Assembly: GCA_049697115.1 (NCBI GenBank)
Contig: JBAVVD010000029.1
Location: forward strand, 1-64,000
Direction of reading: 5' to 3'
DNA: 64,000 nt
Source: JBAVVD01 sp049697115
GTDB lineage: Bacteria > Acidobacteriota > Aminicenantia > Aminicenantales > UBA4085
Below the pieces are notes generated by a model. That model searched no databases. It was not told where the DNA came from and saw only the letters and a program-made list of their open reading frames with translations. Below, in pieces: positions 42,441 to 50,519 of the stretch. A program made the position numbers and the translations under genes. Each line of letters begins with the position of its first letter. Position 1 is the stretch's first letter.

Positions 42441-43013
42441 ATGGAGGACTTATCATTGCACATTCTGGACATTACTGAAAATTCCATCGAAGCTCAGGCG
42501 AGATTCATCACCATTCGCCTTGAGGAAGACGACCAGAAGGATCTTCTCACAATGGAAGTCGCGGATGACGGAACAGGAATGGACAGGGAGATGACCCGCC
42601 GCGCCCTTGATCCATTTGTCACTACCAAAAAAACAAGGCGGGTGGGACTTGGCCTGCCTCTCCTGGCCGAAGCCGCCAAAGCCGCCGAGGGGAATTTCTC
42701 CCTTTTCTCTCAACCGGGCCGGGGGACCCGGGTCAGGGCCACTTTCAGGCTCAGCCACTTTGATCGGAAACCCTTGGGTGACATTGCCCAAACTCTGGTG
42801 ACGCTCATCGCCGGCCATCCCGAGATTGACATCCGCTACATCCACAAAATCAACAGAGCGAGATATTCCCTCGATACACGAGAAATCAGAGAGCAGCTTG
42901 AGGGAATCGCCGTCAATTCTCCGGAGGTCATCAAATTCATAAAAAAGAATATCAACGAAGGGTTAGACCATTTAAGGAGGAAAAAATGCATGAGGAAAAA
43001 ATTGCCGAAATAG
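42441..43013 (+). CDS. GHKL ATPase, sensor-kinase ATP-binding domain only
   Basis: The 190-residue protein is a GHKL domain without phosphotransfer His: N box near LDITENSIEAQA, G1 VADDGTGMDREMT, F box DPFVTTKKTRRVGLGLPLL. An extra C-terminal region of about 70 residues follows. It resembles the ATPases found in hydrogenase-linked DRTGG/PHP modules. It overlaps the NuoE-like gene by 28 nt, so the module and the flavoprotein genes are one transcript. Confidence 0.82.
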   Translation: MEDLSLHILDITENSIEAQARFITIRLEEDDQKDLLTMEVADDGTGMDREMTRRALDPFVTTKKTRRVGLGLPLLAEAAKAAEGNFSLFSQPGRGTRVRATFRLSHFDRKPLGDIAQTLVTLIAGHPEIDIRYIHKINRARYSLDTREIREQLEGIAVNSPEVIKFIKKNINEGLDHLRRKKCMRKKLPK

Positions 43014-43441
43014 TGAACCGGTATCAAGCTGACCCGGGCGCGATTATTGCCATTCTTCAAGACCTTCAGGAAGAATACAATTATCTTCCGAAAAACGTTT
43101 TGGTTCAGATTGCCAAGGAGCTCAACATTCCCCTGAGTCGCGTCCTCAGCCTCGTCACATTCTACAAAGCCTTCAGTCTTAAGCCGAAGGGAAAACATCC
43201 GATCCATGTCTGCCTGGGAACCGCCTGCCATGTCCGGGGCGCCCAGCTCGTGCTTGAAAAATTCGAACGGGAACTCGGAATTCAGCCCGGCGAGACATCC
43301 GAAGACCAGAATTTCAGTCTGGATGCCGTCCGCTGCGTCGGCTGCTGCGGATTGGCTCCCGTGGTTATGGTGGGAGAAGAAGTCCATGGAAAGATCTCCC
43401 AGACGAAAATTCCCGGCGTCATAAAAAAATATAAGAAATAG
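42986..43441 (+). CDS. NuoE/HydC-like [2Fe-2S] subunit
   Basis: The 151-residue thioredoxin-fold ferredoxin corresponds to NuoE, HydC or HndA. ILQDLQEEYNYLPKNVLVQI is the N-terminal signature. The four cluster cysteines lie in VCLGTACHVRG and RCVGCCGLAPVVMV. It passes electrons next to the NuoF-like flavoprotein in NADH-linked hydrogenases and bifurcating complexes. AAGGAGG lies within the end of the upstream ATPase gene. Confidence 0.92.
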   Translation: MHEEKIAEIVNRYQADPGAIIAILQDLQEEYNYLPKNVLVQIAKELNIPLSRVLSLVTFYKAFSLKPKGKHPIHVCLGTACHVRGAQLVLEKFERELGIQPGETSEDQNFSLDAVRCVGCCGLAPVVMVGEEVHGKISQTKIPGVIKKYKK

Positions 43442-43453
43442 AGAGGTGGGAAT

Positions 43454-43843
43454 ATGCCTAAATTAAAAATTGAAGACTTGGAAAAAATCAGAGAACAGAC
43501 ACGGAAAATGACCGGTCTGCGAGAGGGCGGAAAATTCCGGGCCAAAGTCAACGTCCACATGGGAACATGCGGGATCGCCGCCGGCGCGCGCACGATCATG
43601 AATGCTCTGATGAAAGAAATCGAAGAGCAAGATGCCCATGATGTGCTCCTCACCAATTCCGGGTGCGCCGGCCTCTGCAGTCATGAACCGATGGCCACCG
43701 TAGAAATTGAGGGCCAGCCTCCCGTGAAATACATCGACCTCACGGAGAAAAAAATCAAGGAGATCTTCAAAAAGCATGTCCTCGGCGGAACACTTGTCAA
43801 GGAATATGCCTTAGGGATTGGGAGTGAAAAGACAGACTACTGA
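43454..43843 (+). CDS. HndB-like thioredoxin-fold [2Fe-2S] ferredoxin
   Basis: The 129-residue protein matches the small ferredoxin between the NuoE- and NuoF-type genes of NADP-reducing hydrogenases (HndB). The motifs are VHMGTCGIAAGARTIMNALM and TNSGCAGLCSHEPMATVE. Only three cysteines are found at cluster positions, which is usual for this subfamily. It lies 12 nt after the NuoE-like gene and 14 nt before the NuoF-like gene. Confidence 0.85.
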   Translation: MPKLKIEDLEKIREQTRKMTGLREGGKFRAKVNVHMGTCGIAAGARTIMNALMKEIEEQDAHDVLLTNSGCAGLCSHEPMATVEIEGQPPVKYIDLTEKKIKEIFKKHVLGGTLVKEYALGIGSEKTDY

Positions 43844-43857
43844 AAAGGAGGAAAAGG

Positions 43858-45690
43858 ATGGCAGAAAAGTCAAAGGATAAAACTTACAGGCTTCATTTGA
43901 TGGTCTGTGCGGGAACGGGCTGCGTTTCGAACCACTCCTTTGAGATTAAAGCGGCACTGGAGAAAGAGATTCAGAAGCACGGGCTGGAGAAAGAAGTCCT
44001 GGTCGTTCCTACCGGCTGCAACGGTTTCTGCGAGCGGGGTCCGATTCTCGTCGTTCAGCCAGGAAATGTTTTTTATCAGCAACTGACCGTCAAAGATATT
44101 CCCCATCTCGTCGAGGAACACTTCCTCAAGGGGAGGCCCGTTCAGAAGAATATGTATGTTCCTCCTGAAGAAAAAACTCCCGTGCCGGTGCTCAATGATA
44201 TCCCCTTCTTTAGAAAGCAAGTGCTGATCGCCCTCAGAAACCGGGGATTGATCGATCCCGAAAAAATTGACGAGTATATCGCGCGGGACGGGTATAAAGC
44301 CTTGGTCAAGGCCCTCACAGAGATGGCGCCGGAAAAAATCCTTTCTGAAATTACAATTTCCGGTCTCCGGGGCCGCGGGGGGGCCGGCTTCCCGACCGGA
44401 CTCAAATGGCAGTTTGTCCGGAATGCCGACAGTCCGAACGGCGGTGACAAGTATATCATCTGTAACGGAGACGAAGGAGACCCCGGCGCCTTTATGGACC
44501 GGAGCATTCTGGAGGCCGATCCGCATTCTGTCATTGAGGGCATGCTCATCGGAGCCAGGGCCATCGGAGCCACCGAAGGATTCGTTTATGTCCGCAATGA
44601 ATATCCTATGGCTGTGAAACGGCTGAGTGTCGCCCTGGAACAGGCCAGGGACTATGGACTTCTGGGCAAGGATATTCTGGGGACAGGATTTGATTTTGAC
44701 ATTCAGATCAAGCGCGGGGCCGGAGCTTTCGTCTGCGGCGAAGAAACAGCACTCCTCGCCTCCATTGAAGGCCGGCTGGGAGAGCCGCGGCCGCGGCCGC
44801 CCTATCCGGCTCAGAGCGGCCTTTGGGGAAAGCCCACCTGCATCAACAATGTAGAGACCTGGGCCAATGTGCCTGTGATCATCAACCGCGGCGCAAAATG
44901 GTTTTCCGGAATCGGAACCCGCACAAGCAAGGGAACAAAAGTTTTCTCCCTGGTCGGAAAAATTAACAACACAGGCCTTGTCGAAGTGCCGATGGGAATC
45001 TCCCTGAAAGAAATCATCTACGACATCGGCGGCGGGATTCCTGGAGGAAAAAAGTTCAAGGCCGTCCAGACTGGCGGCCCTTCGGGCGGATGCATTCCCA
45101 AAGAGAAAATCGACCTGCCGATTGATTACGAAAGTCTCACCGAAGCCGGGTCGATGATGGGTTCAGGCGGTATGGTGGTCATGGACGAAGATACCTGCAT
45201 GGTGGACGTGGCCCGGTATTTTCTCTCATTCACTCAGGATGAATCCTGCGGAAAGTGCACGCCCTGCCGTGAAGGGACCAAGGCCATGCTCACCATTCTG
45301 ACGCGCATCACGGAAGGAAAGGGAACCCCGGAAGATCTGGAGCTCCTCGAGGCTCTCGCCCAGATCATCAAAGACTCCGCCCTTTGCGGGTTGGGCAAGA
45401 CCGCACCCAATCCTGTTCTCACAACGCTGCGCTATTTCAGAGGTGAATACGAAGCGCATATCCAGGAGAAAAAATGCCCGGCCCATGTCTGCCGTCAGCT
45501 GAATACATACACCATCAATGCCGAGACCTGCCTGAAAGTCGGTCACGGCTGCGATATCTGTCGGCGCAACTGCGCCTCTGATGCCATTCGCGGACAGAAA
45601 AACGAAGCCCATGTCATCGACCAGAGCCAATGCATCAAGTGCGGCGTCTGCTTTGATGTCTGTAACTTCGGCGCCGTGAATGTCGAATAA
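43858..45690 (+). CDS. NuoF/HydB-like NAD(P)- and FMN-binding flavoprotein
   Basis: The 610-residue protein has an N-terminal thioredoxin-like [2Fe-2S] domain (CAGTGCVSNHSFE, then VPTGCNGFCERGP). The FMN/NADH core follows, with GLRGRGGAGFPTGLKW, CNGDEGDPGAFMDRS and GAGAFVCGEETALLASIEG, then an SLBB part and a [4Fe-4S] site (ESCGKCTPCREGTKAM). The C-terminus is a ferredoxin. Its first motif is unusual, CLKVGHGCDICRRNC (CX6CX2CX3C); the second is CIKCGVCFDVCN. This is the subunit that oxidises or reduces NAD(H) and is the bifurcating flavin site in HydABC-type enzymes. Confidence 0.93.
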   Translation: MAEKSKDKTYRLHLMVCAGTGCVSNHSFEIKAALEKEIQKHGLEKEVLVVPTGCNGFCERGPILVVQPGNVFYQQLTVKDIPHLVEEHFLKGRPVQKNMYVPPEEKTPVPVLNDIPFFRKQVLIALRNRGLIDPEKIDEYIARDGYKALVKALTEMAPEKILSEITISGLRGRGGAGFPTGLKWQFVRNADSPNGGDKYIICNGDEGDPGAFMDRSILEADPHSVIEGMLIGARAIGATEGFVYVRNEYPMAVKRLSVALEQARDYGLLGKDILGTGFDFDIQIKRGAGAFVCGEETALLASIEGRLGEPRPRPPYPAQSGLWGKPTCINNVETWANVPVIINRGAKWFSGIGTRTSKGTKVFSLVGKINNTGLVEVPMGISLKEIIYDIGGGIPGGKKFKAVQTGGPSGGCIPKEKIDLPIDYESLTEAGSMMGSGGMVVMDEDTCMVDVARYFLSFTQDESCGKCTPCREGTKAMLTILTRITEGKGTPEDLELLEALAQIIKDSALCGLGKTAPNPVLTTLRYFRGEYEAHIQEKKCPAHVCRQLNTYTINAETCLKVGHGCDICRRNCASDAIRGQKNEAHVIDQSQCIKCGVCFDVCNFGAVNVE

Positions 45691-45710
45691 TTAAGAAAGG
45701 AGGAAGGACA

Positions 45711-47468
45711 ATGATCAGTCTGACCATAGACGGAAAAAAGATCCAGGTGGAAGAAGGAACCACGATCCTTCAAGCGGCCAAAAATGCGGACATTAAGATT
45801 CCCTCTCTCTGTTACCATCCTCTTGTCGAAGCGTACGCGGCCTGTCGAGTGTGCATGGTTGAGGTCACACAGAAAGATAGAAGCGCCCTTGTGACCTCCT
45901 GTAACACGAAAGTTCAAGAGGGAATGGCCATCCAGACAAATTCAGAAAGAGCTCGGCTGGCCAGGCGGCTGAATGTGGAGATGCTCTTAGCCCGCGCTCC
46001 AGCGGCGGAGCCCCTGCAGGAAATTGCCAGAGAGATGGGCATTGAAAAAACACGTTTTGAAATCAAAGATCCAAACGAGAAGTGCATCCTCTGCGGTCTC
46101 TGTGTCCGGGCCTGTGAGCAGATTGTCGGCGCTTCAGCCATCAGTTTCGTCGAAAGAGGGTCAGAGCGAAAAGTCACTCCGCCTTTCGGGGAGCCGGCAG
46201 AAGCCTGCATCGGCTGCACGGCCTGTGCGTATTTCTGCCCGACCGGCGCCATCACCTGCGAAGACAAATACGGGAGGAAAGTCATTCACACAGAGCTCCA
46301 TCTCGGTCCGACAACGGCCATCCGTGTTCCCACTCGCCAGGCCGTTCCCATGGTGCCCATCATCGATAAGGACTCCTGTATTCATTTTAAGACCGGCGCC
46401 TGCCAAATCTGCGCCAAGGTCTGCGACAGAGAGGCTGTGAACTATGAAATGGAAGACCAGGAAATCGAAATCGATGTCGGGACAATCATCCTCGCTTCCG
46501 GATTCAAGCCTTTTGACGCCAAGAGAATTCCCGCCTACGGATATGGAAGGTTTCCCAATATCATCACCGGACTTGAGTTTGAGCGCCTGGTCAATGCCTC
46601 CGGGCCGACGGGCGGTAAGGTCCTTCTTGCCAACGGTGAAGAACCCAAGTCCGTGGGTATCATTCACTGCGTCGGCTCGCGCGATGAACACTACAACGAA
46701 TACTGCTCCCGCGTCTGCTGCATGTACTCCCTGAAATTCGCCCATCTTCTCAAAGAGAAGACCAAGGCTTCCATTTACGATTTCTACATCGACATGCGGT
46801 GCTTCGGGAAAGGTTATGAAGAATTTTATCACCGGCTGCTCAAAGAAGGGACCAAATTCATCCGGGGTCGGGTTTCCGAGATCACCGATGTGGCCCTGAC
46901 GGAACAGGAAGAAGGGAAACTCATCCTCCGCGTGGAAGATACGCTCATTGGAACAGTGCGAAGAATACCTGTCGATATGGCCATTCTGGCTGTCGGGCTT
47001 GAGCCGGGCATGGATCAGAACGAGCTCGCCAAAACATTCAACATTTCCTGCAGTCAGGATACATTTTTCCTGGAAAGACATCCCAAGCTGGCGCCTGTGT
47101 CCACTTTCTCAGACGGGATCTTCCTGGCCGGAACATGCCAGGCGCCCAGAGATATTCCGGACACCGTCGCCCAGGCGGGCGCAGCGGCCTCAGAAGCTCT
47201 GGCTCTCTCCGATAAGGGAACTTTTGAACTGGAGCCGATCACGGCTGAAATCAACGAAGAACTCTGCTCGGGCTGCCAGATCTGTGTGGGCCTCTGCCCC
47301 TTTACGGCCATCACCTATGACAAGGAAAAGGAGATCTCTGTCATCAACGACGCGCTCTGCAAAGGATGCGGTACCTGCGTGGCCGCCTGTCCGAGCGGAG
47401 CGTCCCAGCAGAAACACTTCCGCGACAACCAGATATTTGCCGAAATTGAAGGTATCCTCGTTGTCTAG
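45711..47468 (+). CDS. Fusion: NuoG/HydA-like ferredoxin domains plus C-terminal half of HdrA
   Basis: The first ~205 residues are NuoG/HydA-like: a [2Fe-2S] domain (SLCYHPLVEAYAACRVCMVE) and two [4Fe-4S] motifs (CILCGLCVRACE, CIGCTACAYFCP). The His-ligated HxxxCxxCxxxxxC cluster is absent. From about residue 210 the sequence matches HdrA from the middle of its inserted ferredoxin onward: RQAVPMVPIIDKDSCIHFKTG, VGTIILASGFKPFD, GYGRFPNIITGLEFERL, HCVGSRDEHYNEYCSRVCC, FYIDMRCFGKGYEEFYHRL, AGTCQAPRDIPDTVAQAG, and a terminal ferredoxin (CSGCQICVGLCP, CKGCGTCVAACP). It completes the truncated HdrA at 38367-39230. Confidence 0.88.
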   Translation: MISLTIDGKKIQVEEGTTILQAAKNADIKIPSLCYHPLVEAYAACRVCMVEVTQKDRSALVTSCNTKVQEGMAIQTNSERARLARRLNVEMLLARAPAAEPLQEIAREMGIEKTRFEIKDPNEKCILCGLCVRACEQIVGASAISFVERGSERKVTPPFGEPAEACIGCTACAYFCPTGAITCEDKYGRKVIHTELHLGPTTAIRVPTRQAVPMVPIIDKDSCIHFKTGACQICAKVCDREAVNYEMEDQEIEIDVGTIILASGFKPFDAKRIPAYGYGRFPNIITGLEFERLVNASGPTGGKVLLANGEEPKSVGIIHCVGSRDEHYNEYCSRVCCMYSLKFAHLLKEKTKASIYDFYIDMRCFGKGYEEFYHRLLKEGTKFIRGRVSEITDVALTEQEEGKLILRVEDTLIGTVRRIPVDMAILAVGLEPGMDQNELAKTFNISCSQDTFFLERHPKLAPVSTFSDGIFLAGTCQAPRDIPDTVAQAGAAASEALALSDKGTFELEPITAEINEELCSGCQICVGLCPFTAITYDKEKEISVINDALCKGCGTCVAACPSGASQQKHFRDNQIFAEIEGILVV

Positions 47469-47483
47469 GGCCGAAATGGAAAA

Positions 47484-47513
47484 TTGGTTTATTCCCTGGG
47501 AGTTGAATATAAT
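47484..47513 (+). promoter_or_regulatory. Candidate internal promoter before mvhDGA
   Basis: TTGGTT (47484-47489), 18 bp, TATAAT (47508-47513) in the 93-nt gap before mvhD, the widest gap in the operon. It could raise hydrogenase subunits over the rest. Confidence 0.5.
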
Positions 47514-47561
47514 TATGCGTTTCAAAAAAAGTGTGACAAATTTTTCTCGAGGAGGGCAATC

Positions 47562-47996
47562 ATGAGCAATGGATCATTCGAGCCCAGGATCGTCGGTTTT
47601 TTATGCAACTGGTGCTCATATACAGGGGCCGATTTAGCCGGCACAGCCAGGATGGCTTACGCCCCAAATGTGCGGATAATCCGCGTGATGTGCAGCGGAC
47701 GCGTCGACCCTCAATTTGTGCTCAAAGCCTTCGCGGAAGGGGCTGACGGCGTATTTATTTCCGGCTGTCATCCCGGAGACTGCCATTATCAGGAGGGAAA
47801 CTATAAGGCTTTGAGAAGGGCCAGACTTCTTTCCAACATGCTGGAGCAATTTGGGATAGAAAAAGAGCGGTTCCGGATCGAGTGGGTCTCGGCCTCTGAG
47901 GGAGTGAAATTTCAACGGGTGTGTAACGAATTCACGGGGGAAATAAAAAAATTGGGACCCCTAAACTTCAAGGAAAATGGAGGGAAGCATGAGTAA
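47562..47996 (+). CDS. mvhD: MvhD-like [2Fe-2S] linker subunit
   Basis: The 144-residue protein matches MvhD/FrhD, which links F420-nonreducing hydrogenase to HdrA. Motifs are GFLCNWCSYTGADLAGTARM, VRIIRVMCSGRVDP and ISGCHPGDCHYQEGNY, supplying the cluster cysteines. The start is ATG 47562, after GGAGGG. Its presence strongly implies that the hydrogenase here docks on the HdrA parts encoded upstream. Confidence 0.93.
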   Translation: MSNGSFEPRIVGFLCNWCSYTGADLAGTARMAYAPNVRIIRVMCSGRVDPQFVLKAFAEGADGVFISGCHPGDCHYQEGNYKALRRARLLSNMLEQFGIEKERFRIEWVSASEGVKFQRVCNEFTGEIKKLGPLNFKENGGKHE

Positions 47997-48969
47997 AGCA
48001 AAACCCAAAGTTGCCTTTTACTGGTGCGCCTCCTGCGGAGGGTGCGAGGAAGCTGTTGTCGATCTGGCTGAAGATATCCTCAAGGTGGTGGAGGCCGTGG
48101 ATATCATCTTCTGGCCGGTCGCCCTGGATTTCAAGAAAAAGGATGTGGAGTCCATGGAAGACGGCTCGATCGCCGTCAGTTTCATCAACGGATCAATCCG
48201 ACTCTCCGAACAGGAGGAGATGGTAAAACTCCTGAGAAAAAAATCAGGGCTGGTTGTTGCTTTTGGCAGCTGCTCCCATCTCGGCGGAATCCCCGGATTG
48301 GCCAACTTCTGGAATAAAGAGACCATCTTCAAACGTGCCTATCACACGACCCCTTCGACGGATAATCCCAAAGGAACCGTTCCTCTCGAAAAGACGGAGG
48401 TGGATGGATATGAACTCACCCTCCCACGTTTCTACGATACCGTCTATGCCTTGGATCAGGTCATCGATGTCGATTATTACCTTCCGGGCTGCGCTCCTCC
48501 AAAGCACCTGATTGTGAACGCCGTCACTGCCATTCTGGAAGGGAAATTACCCCCCAAAGGGGCCGTCCTCTCCCCAAACAAATCCCTCTGTGACGACTGT
48601 GACCGCAATAAGACAAAGCCCGAGAAGCTGACGATCAAAGAGATCAAGAGACCCTGGGAAATCCTTCTGGACCCGGAAAAATGCTTCCTGACTCAGGGAG
48701 TCATTTGTATGGGACCCGCCACGCGGACCGGATGCGAAGAGAGATGCATCAAGGGAAATATGCCGTGCCGCGGATGCTTTGGTCCCACTGACCAGGTTTA
48801 TGACCAAGGAGCCAAATTCCTCTCGGCCTTCGCATCCATTCTGGACACGAATGACGAGAGAGAAATTGAAAAAATTATCCAGTCCATCGTGGACCCCGCA
48901 GGAACTTTTTACCGATTCAGCCTGCCGAAATCAATCCTCAGGCGAAGAAAAATGGAGGCCATAAAATGA
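47989..48969 (+). CDS. mvhG: [NiFe] hydrogenase small subunit, MvhG-like
   Basis: The 326-residue group 3-type small subunit lacks a Tat signal and is cytoplasmic. Proximal cluster ligands are in YWCASCGGCEEAVVDL, FGSCSHLGGIPG and YYLPGCAPP. Two further [4Fe-4S] clusters are implied by CDDCDRNK, CMGPATRTGCEERC and CRGCFGPTDQVYD. It overlaps mvhD by 8 nt and mvhA by 4 nt. Confidence 0.93.
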   Translation: MSKAKPKVAFYWCASCGGCEEAVVDLAEDILKVVEAVDIIFWPVALDFKKKDVESMEDGSIAVSFINGSIRLSEQEEMVKLLRKKSGLVVAFGSCSHLGGIPGLANFWNKETIFKRAYHTTPSTDNPKGTVPLEKTEVDGYELTLPRFYDTVYALDQVIDVDYYLPGCAPPKHLIVNAVTAILEGKLPPKGAVLSPNKSLCDDCDRNKTKPEKLTIKEIKRPWEILLDPEKCFLTQGVICMGPATRTGCEERCIKGNMPCRGCFGPTDQVYDQGAKFLSAFASILDTNDEREIEKIIQSIVDPAGTFYRFSLPKSILRRRKMEAIK

Positions 48970-50426
48970 GTGAAAGAATCACAATAGATCCCATCACCCG
49001 ACTTGAAGGACACGGAAAGATCGAAATCTTTCTGGATGACAAAGGGGACGTGGACAGAGCCATTCTCCAGGTTCCCGAGCTTCGCGGTTTCGAACAGTTT
49101 GCCGTCGGAAGGCCTGTGGAAGAAATGCCACGGATTACTCCCCGCATTTGCGGCGTCTGCCCCACGGCCCATCACATGGCGTCCACAAAAACAGTCGATG
49201 CCGTCTTTGGCGTGGAGCCAACTCCGACGGCCAAGAAACTCAGAGAGCTCATCTACAACGCGTTCATGATGGAGGACCACATTCTTCATTTCTTCTTTCT
49301 GGGAGGCCCCGACTTTGTTGTCGGCCCTCAGGCCCCTGCCGCTGAAAGAAATATTCTGGGTGTCATCGGAAAAGTGGGCCTGGAGATCGCCGGCAAAGTG
49401 ATCCGTGTCCGGCGGGAATGCCGGGATATCCTCAATTATCTCTGCGGCAAAGTCATTCATCCTGTCTGCGGACTCCCCGGAGGAGTCGCCAAAGGGCTGG
49501 ATGAAGAACACAGAGTGTCCTTCCTGGAAACCGCCAAGTTCGCCGTGGAATTCGCCCAGTTTGCTCTGCAGATATTCAATGACGTCGTCCTTAAAAACAA
49601 AACATATGTCGACATTGTCGTCGGAGACGCCTACAAAATCAAAACGTACTACATGGGACTGGTGAACGCAGAAAATAAAGTGGACTTCTATGACGGAGAC
49701 ATCCGGGTCGTCGATCCCGAAGGAAAAGAATTCGCAAAATTCAAGCCGAAGGAGTATCTTGAACATGTGGCAGAGCACGTGGAGCCCTGGAGTTACATTA
49801 AATTCCCCTTTCTGAAGAAAGTCGGCTGGAAAGGTTTTGTCGAAGGGAAAGACAGCGGCGTTTACAGAGTCGCCCCCCTCGCCCGGCTGAACGCCGCCGA
49901 CGGCATGGCGACGCCATTAGCGCAAAAAGAGCACGACCGGATGTACGAGACTCTCGGCGGAAAGCCCGTCCATAACACGCTGGCTTTCCACTGGGCCAGG
50001 CTGATCGAAGCTCTCCAGGCGGCGGAATCCATGGTCGTCCTTCTTGAGGACAAATCCATAACTGACTCCAACATTCGCAACATTCCCACCCAGACTCCGT
50101 CTGAAGGTGTGGGAGTGGTCGAGGCGCCGCGGGGAACACTTTTCCATCACTACAAAACGGACGAAAAGGGTATCCTCACTGAAGCCAACTTGATCGTGGC
50201 CACCGTGAACAACTCAGCGGCCATCAATATGTCCATTGAGAAAGCGGCCAAAGCCTTTATCAAGGGAGGCAAAGTTTCTGAAGGATTGCTGAACATGGTG
50301 GAGATGGCTTTCCGGGCCTATGATCCGTGCCACGCCTGCGGCACTCATGCTCTTCCGGGAGATATGCCCCTGGCCATTCATATCTACGATAAAAATGGAG
50401 CGCTTATCCGGAAGATCCGGAGATAA
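48966..50426 (+). CDS. mvhA: [NiFe] hydrogenase large subunit, MvhA-like
   Basis: The 486-residue catalytic subunit binds Ni-Fe through the N-terminal RICGVC (near 59-64) and C-terminal DPCHACGTH (near 454-462). After that His a tail of about 24 residues follows, which a maturation endopeptidase normally removes once nickel is inserted. A separate protease domain is available at 61395-62561. The group is 3c-like by its MvhD/HdrA context. It is the last gene of the operon. Confidence 0.94.
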   Translation: MSERITIDPITRLEGHGKIEIFLDDKGDVDRAILQVPELRGFEQFAVGRPVEEMPRITPRICGVCPTAHHMASTKTVDAVFGVEPTPTAKKLRELIYNAFMMEDHILHFFFLGGPDFVVGPQAPAAERNILGVIGKVGLEIAGKVIRVRRECRDILNYLCGKVIHPVCGLPGGVAKGLDEEHRVSFLETAKFAVEFAQFALQIFNDVVLKNKTYVDIVVGDAYKIKTYYMGLVNAENKVDFYDGDIRVVDPEGKEFAKFKPKEYLEHVAEHVEPWSYIKFPFLKKVGWKGFVEGKDSGVYRVAPLARLNAADGMATPLAQKEHDRMYETLGGKPVHNTLAFHWARLIEALQAAESMVVLLEDKSITDSNIRNIPTQTPSEGVGVVEAPRGTLFHHYKTDEKGILTEANLIVATVNNSAAINMSIEKAAKAFIKGGKVSEGLLNMVEMAFRAYDPCHACGTHALPGDMPLAIHIYDKNGALIRKIRR

Positions 50427-50519
50427 AACAAGAAAAAGGCTAATATCTTCAGTTTTTTCGTTCGCGGGATAAAGGTCGTTTCCCTTGCCTCACACAGGAA
50501 AATAGGGAGCTTAGAAAAT

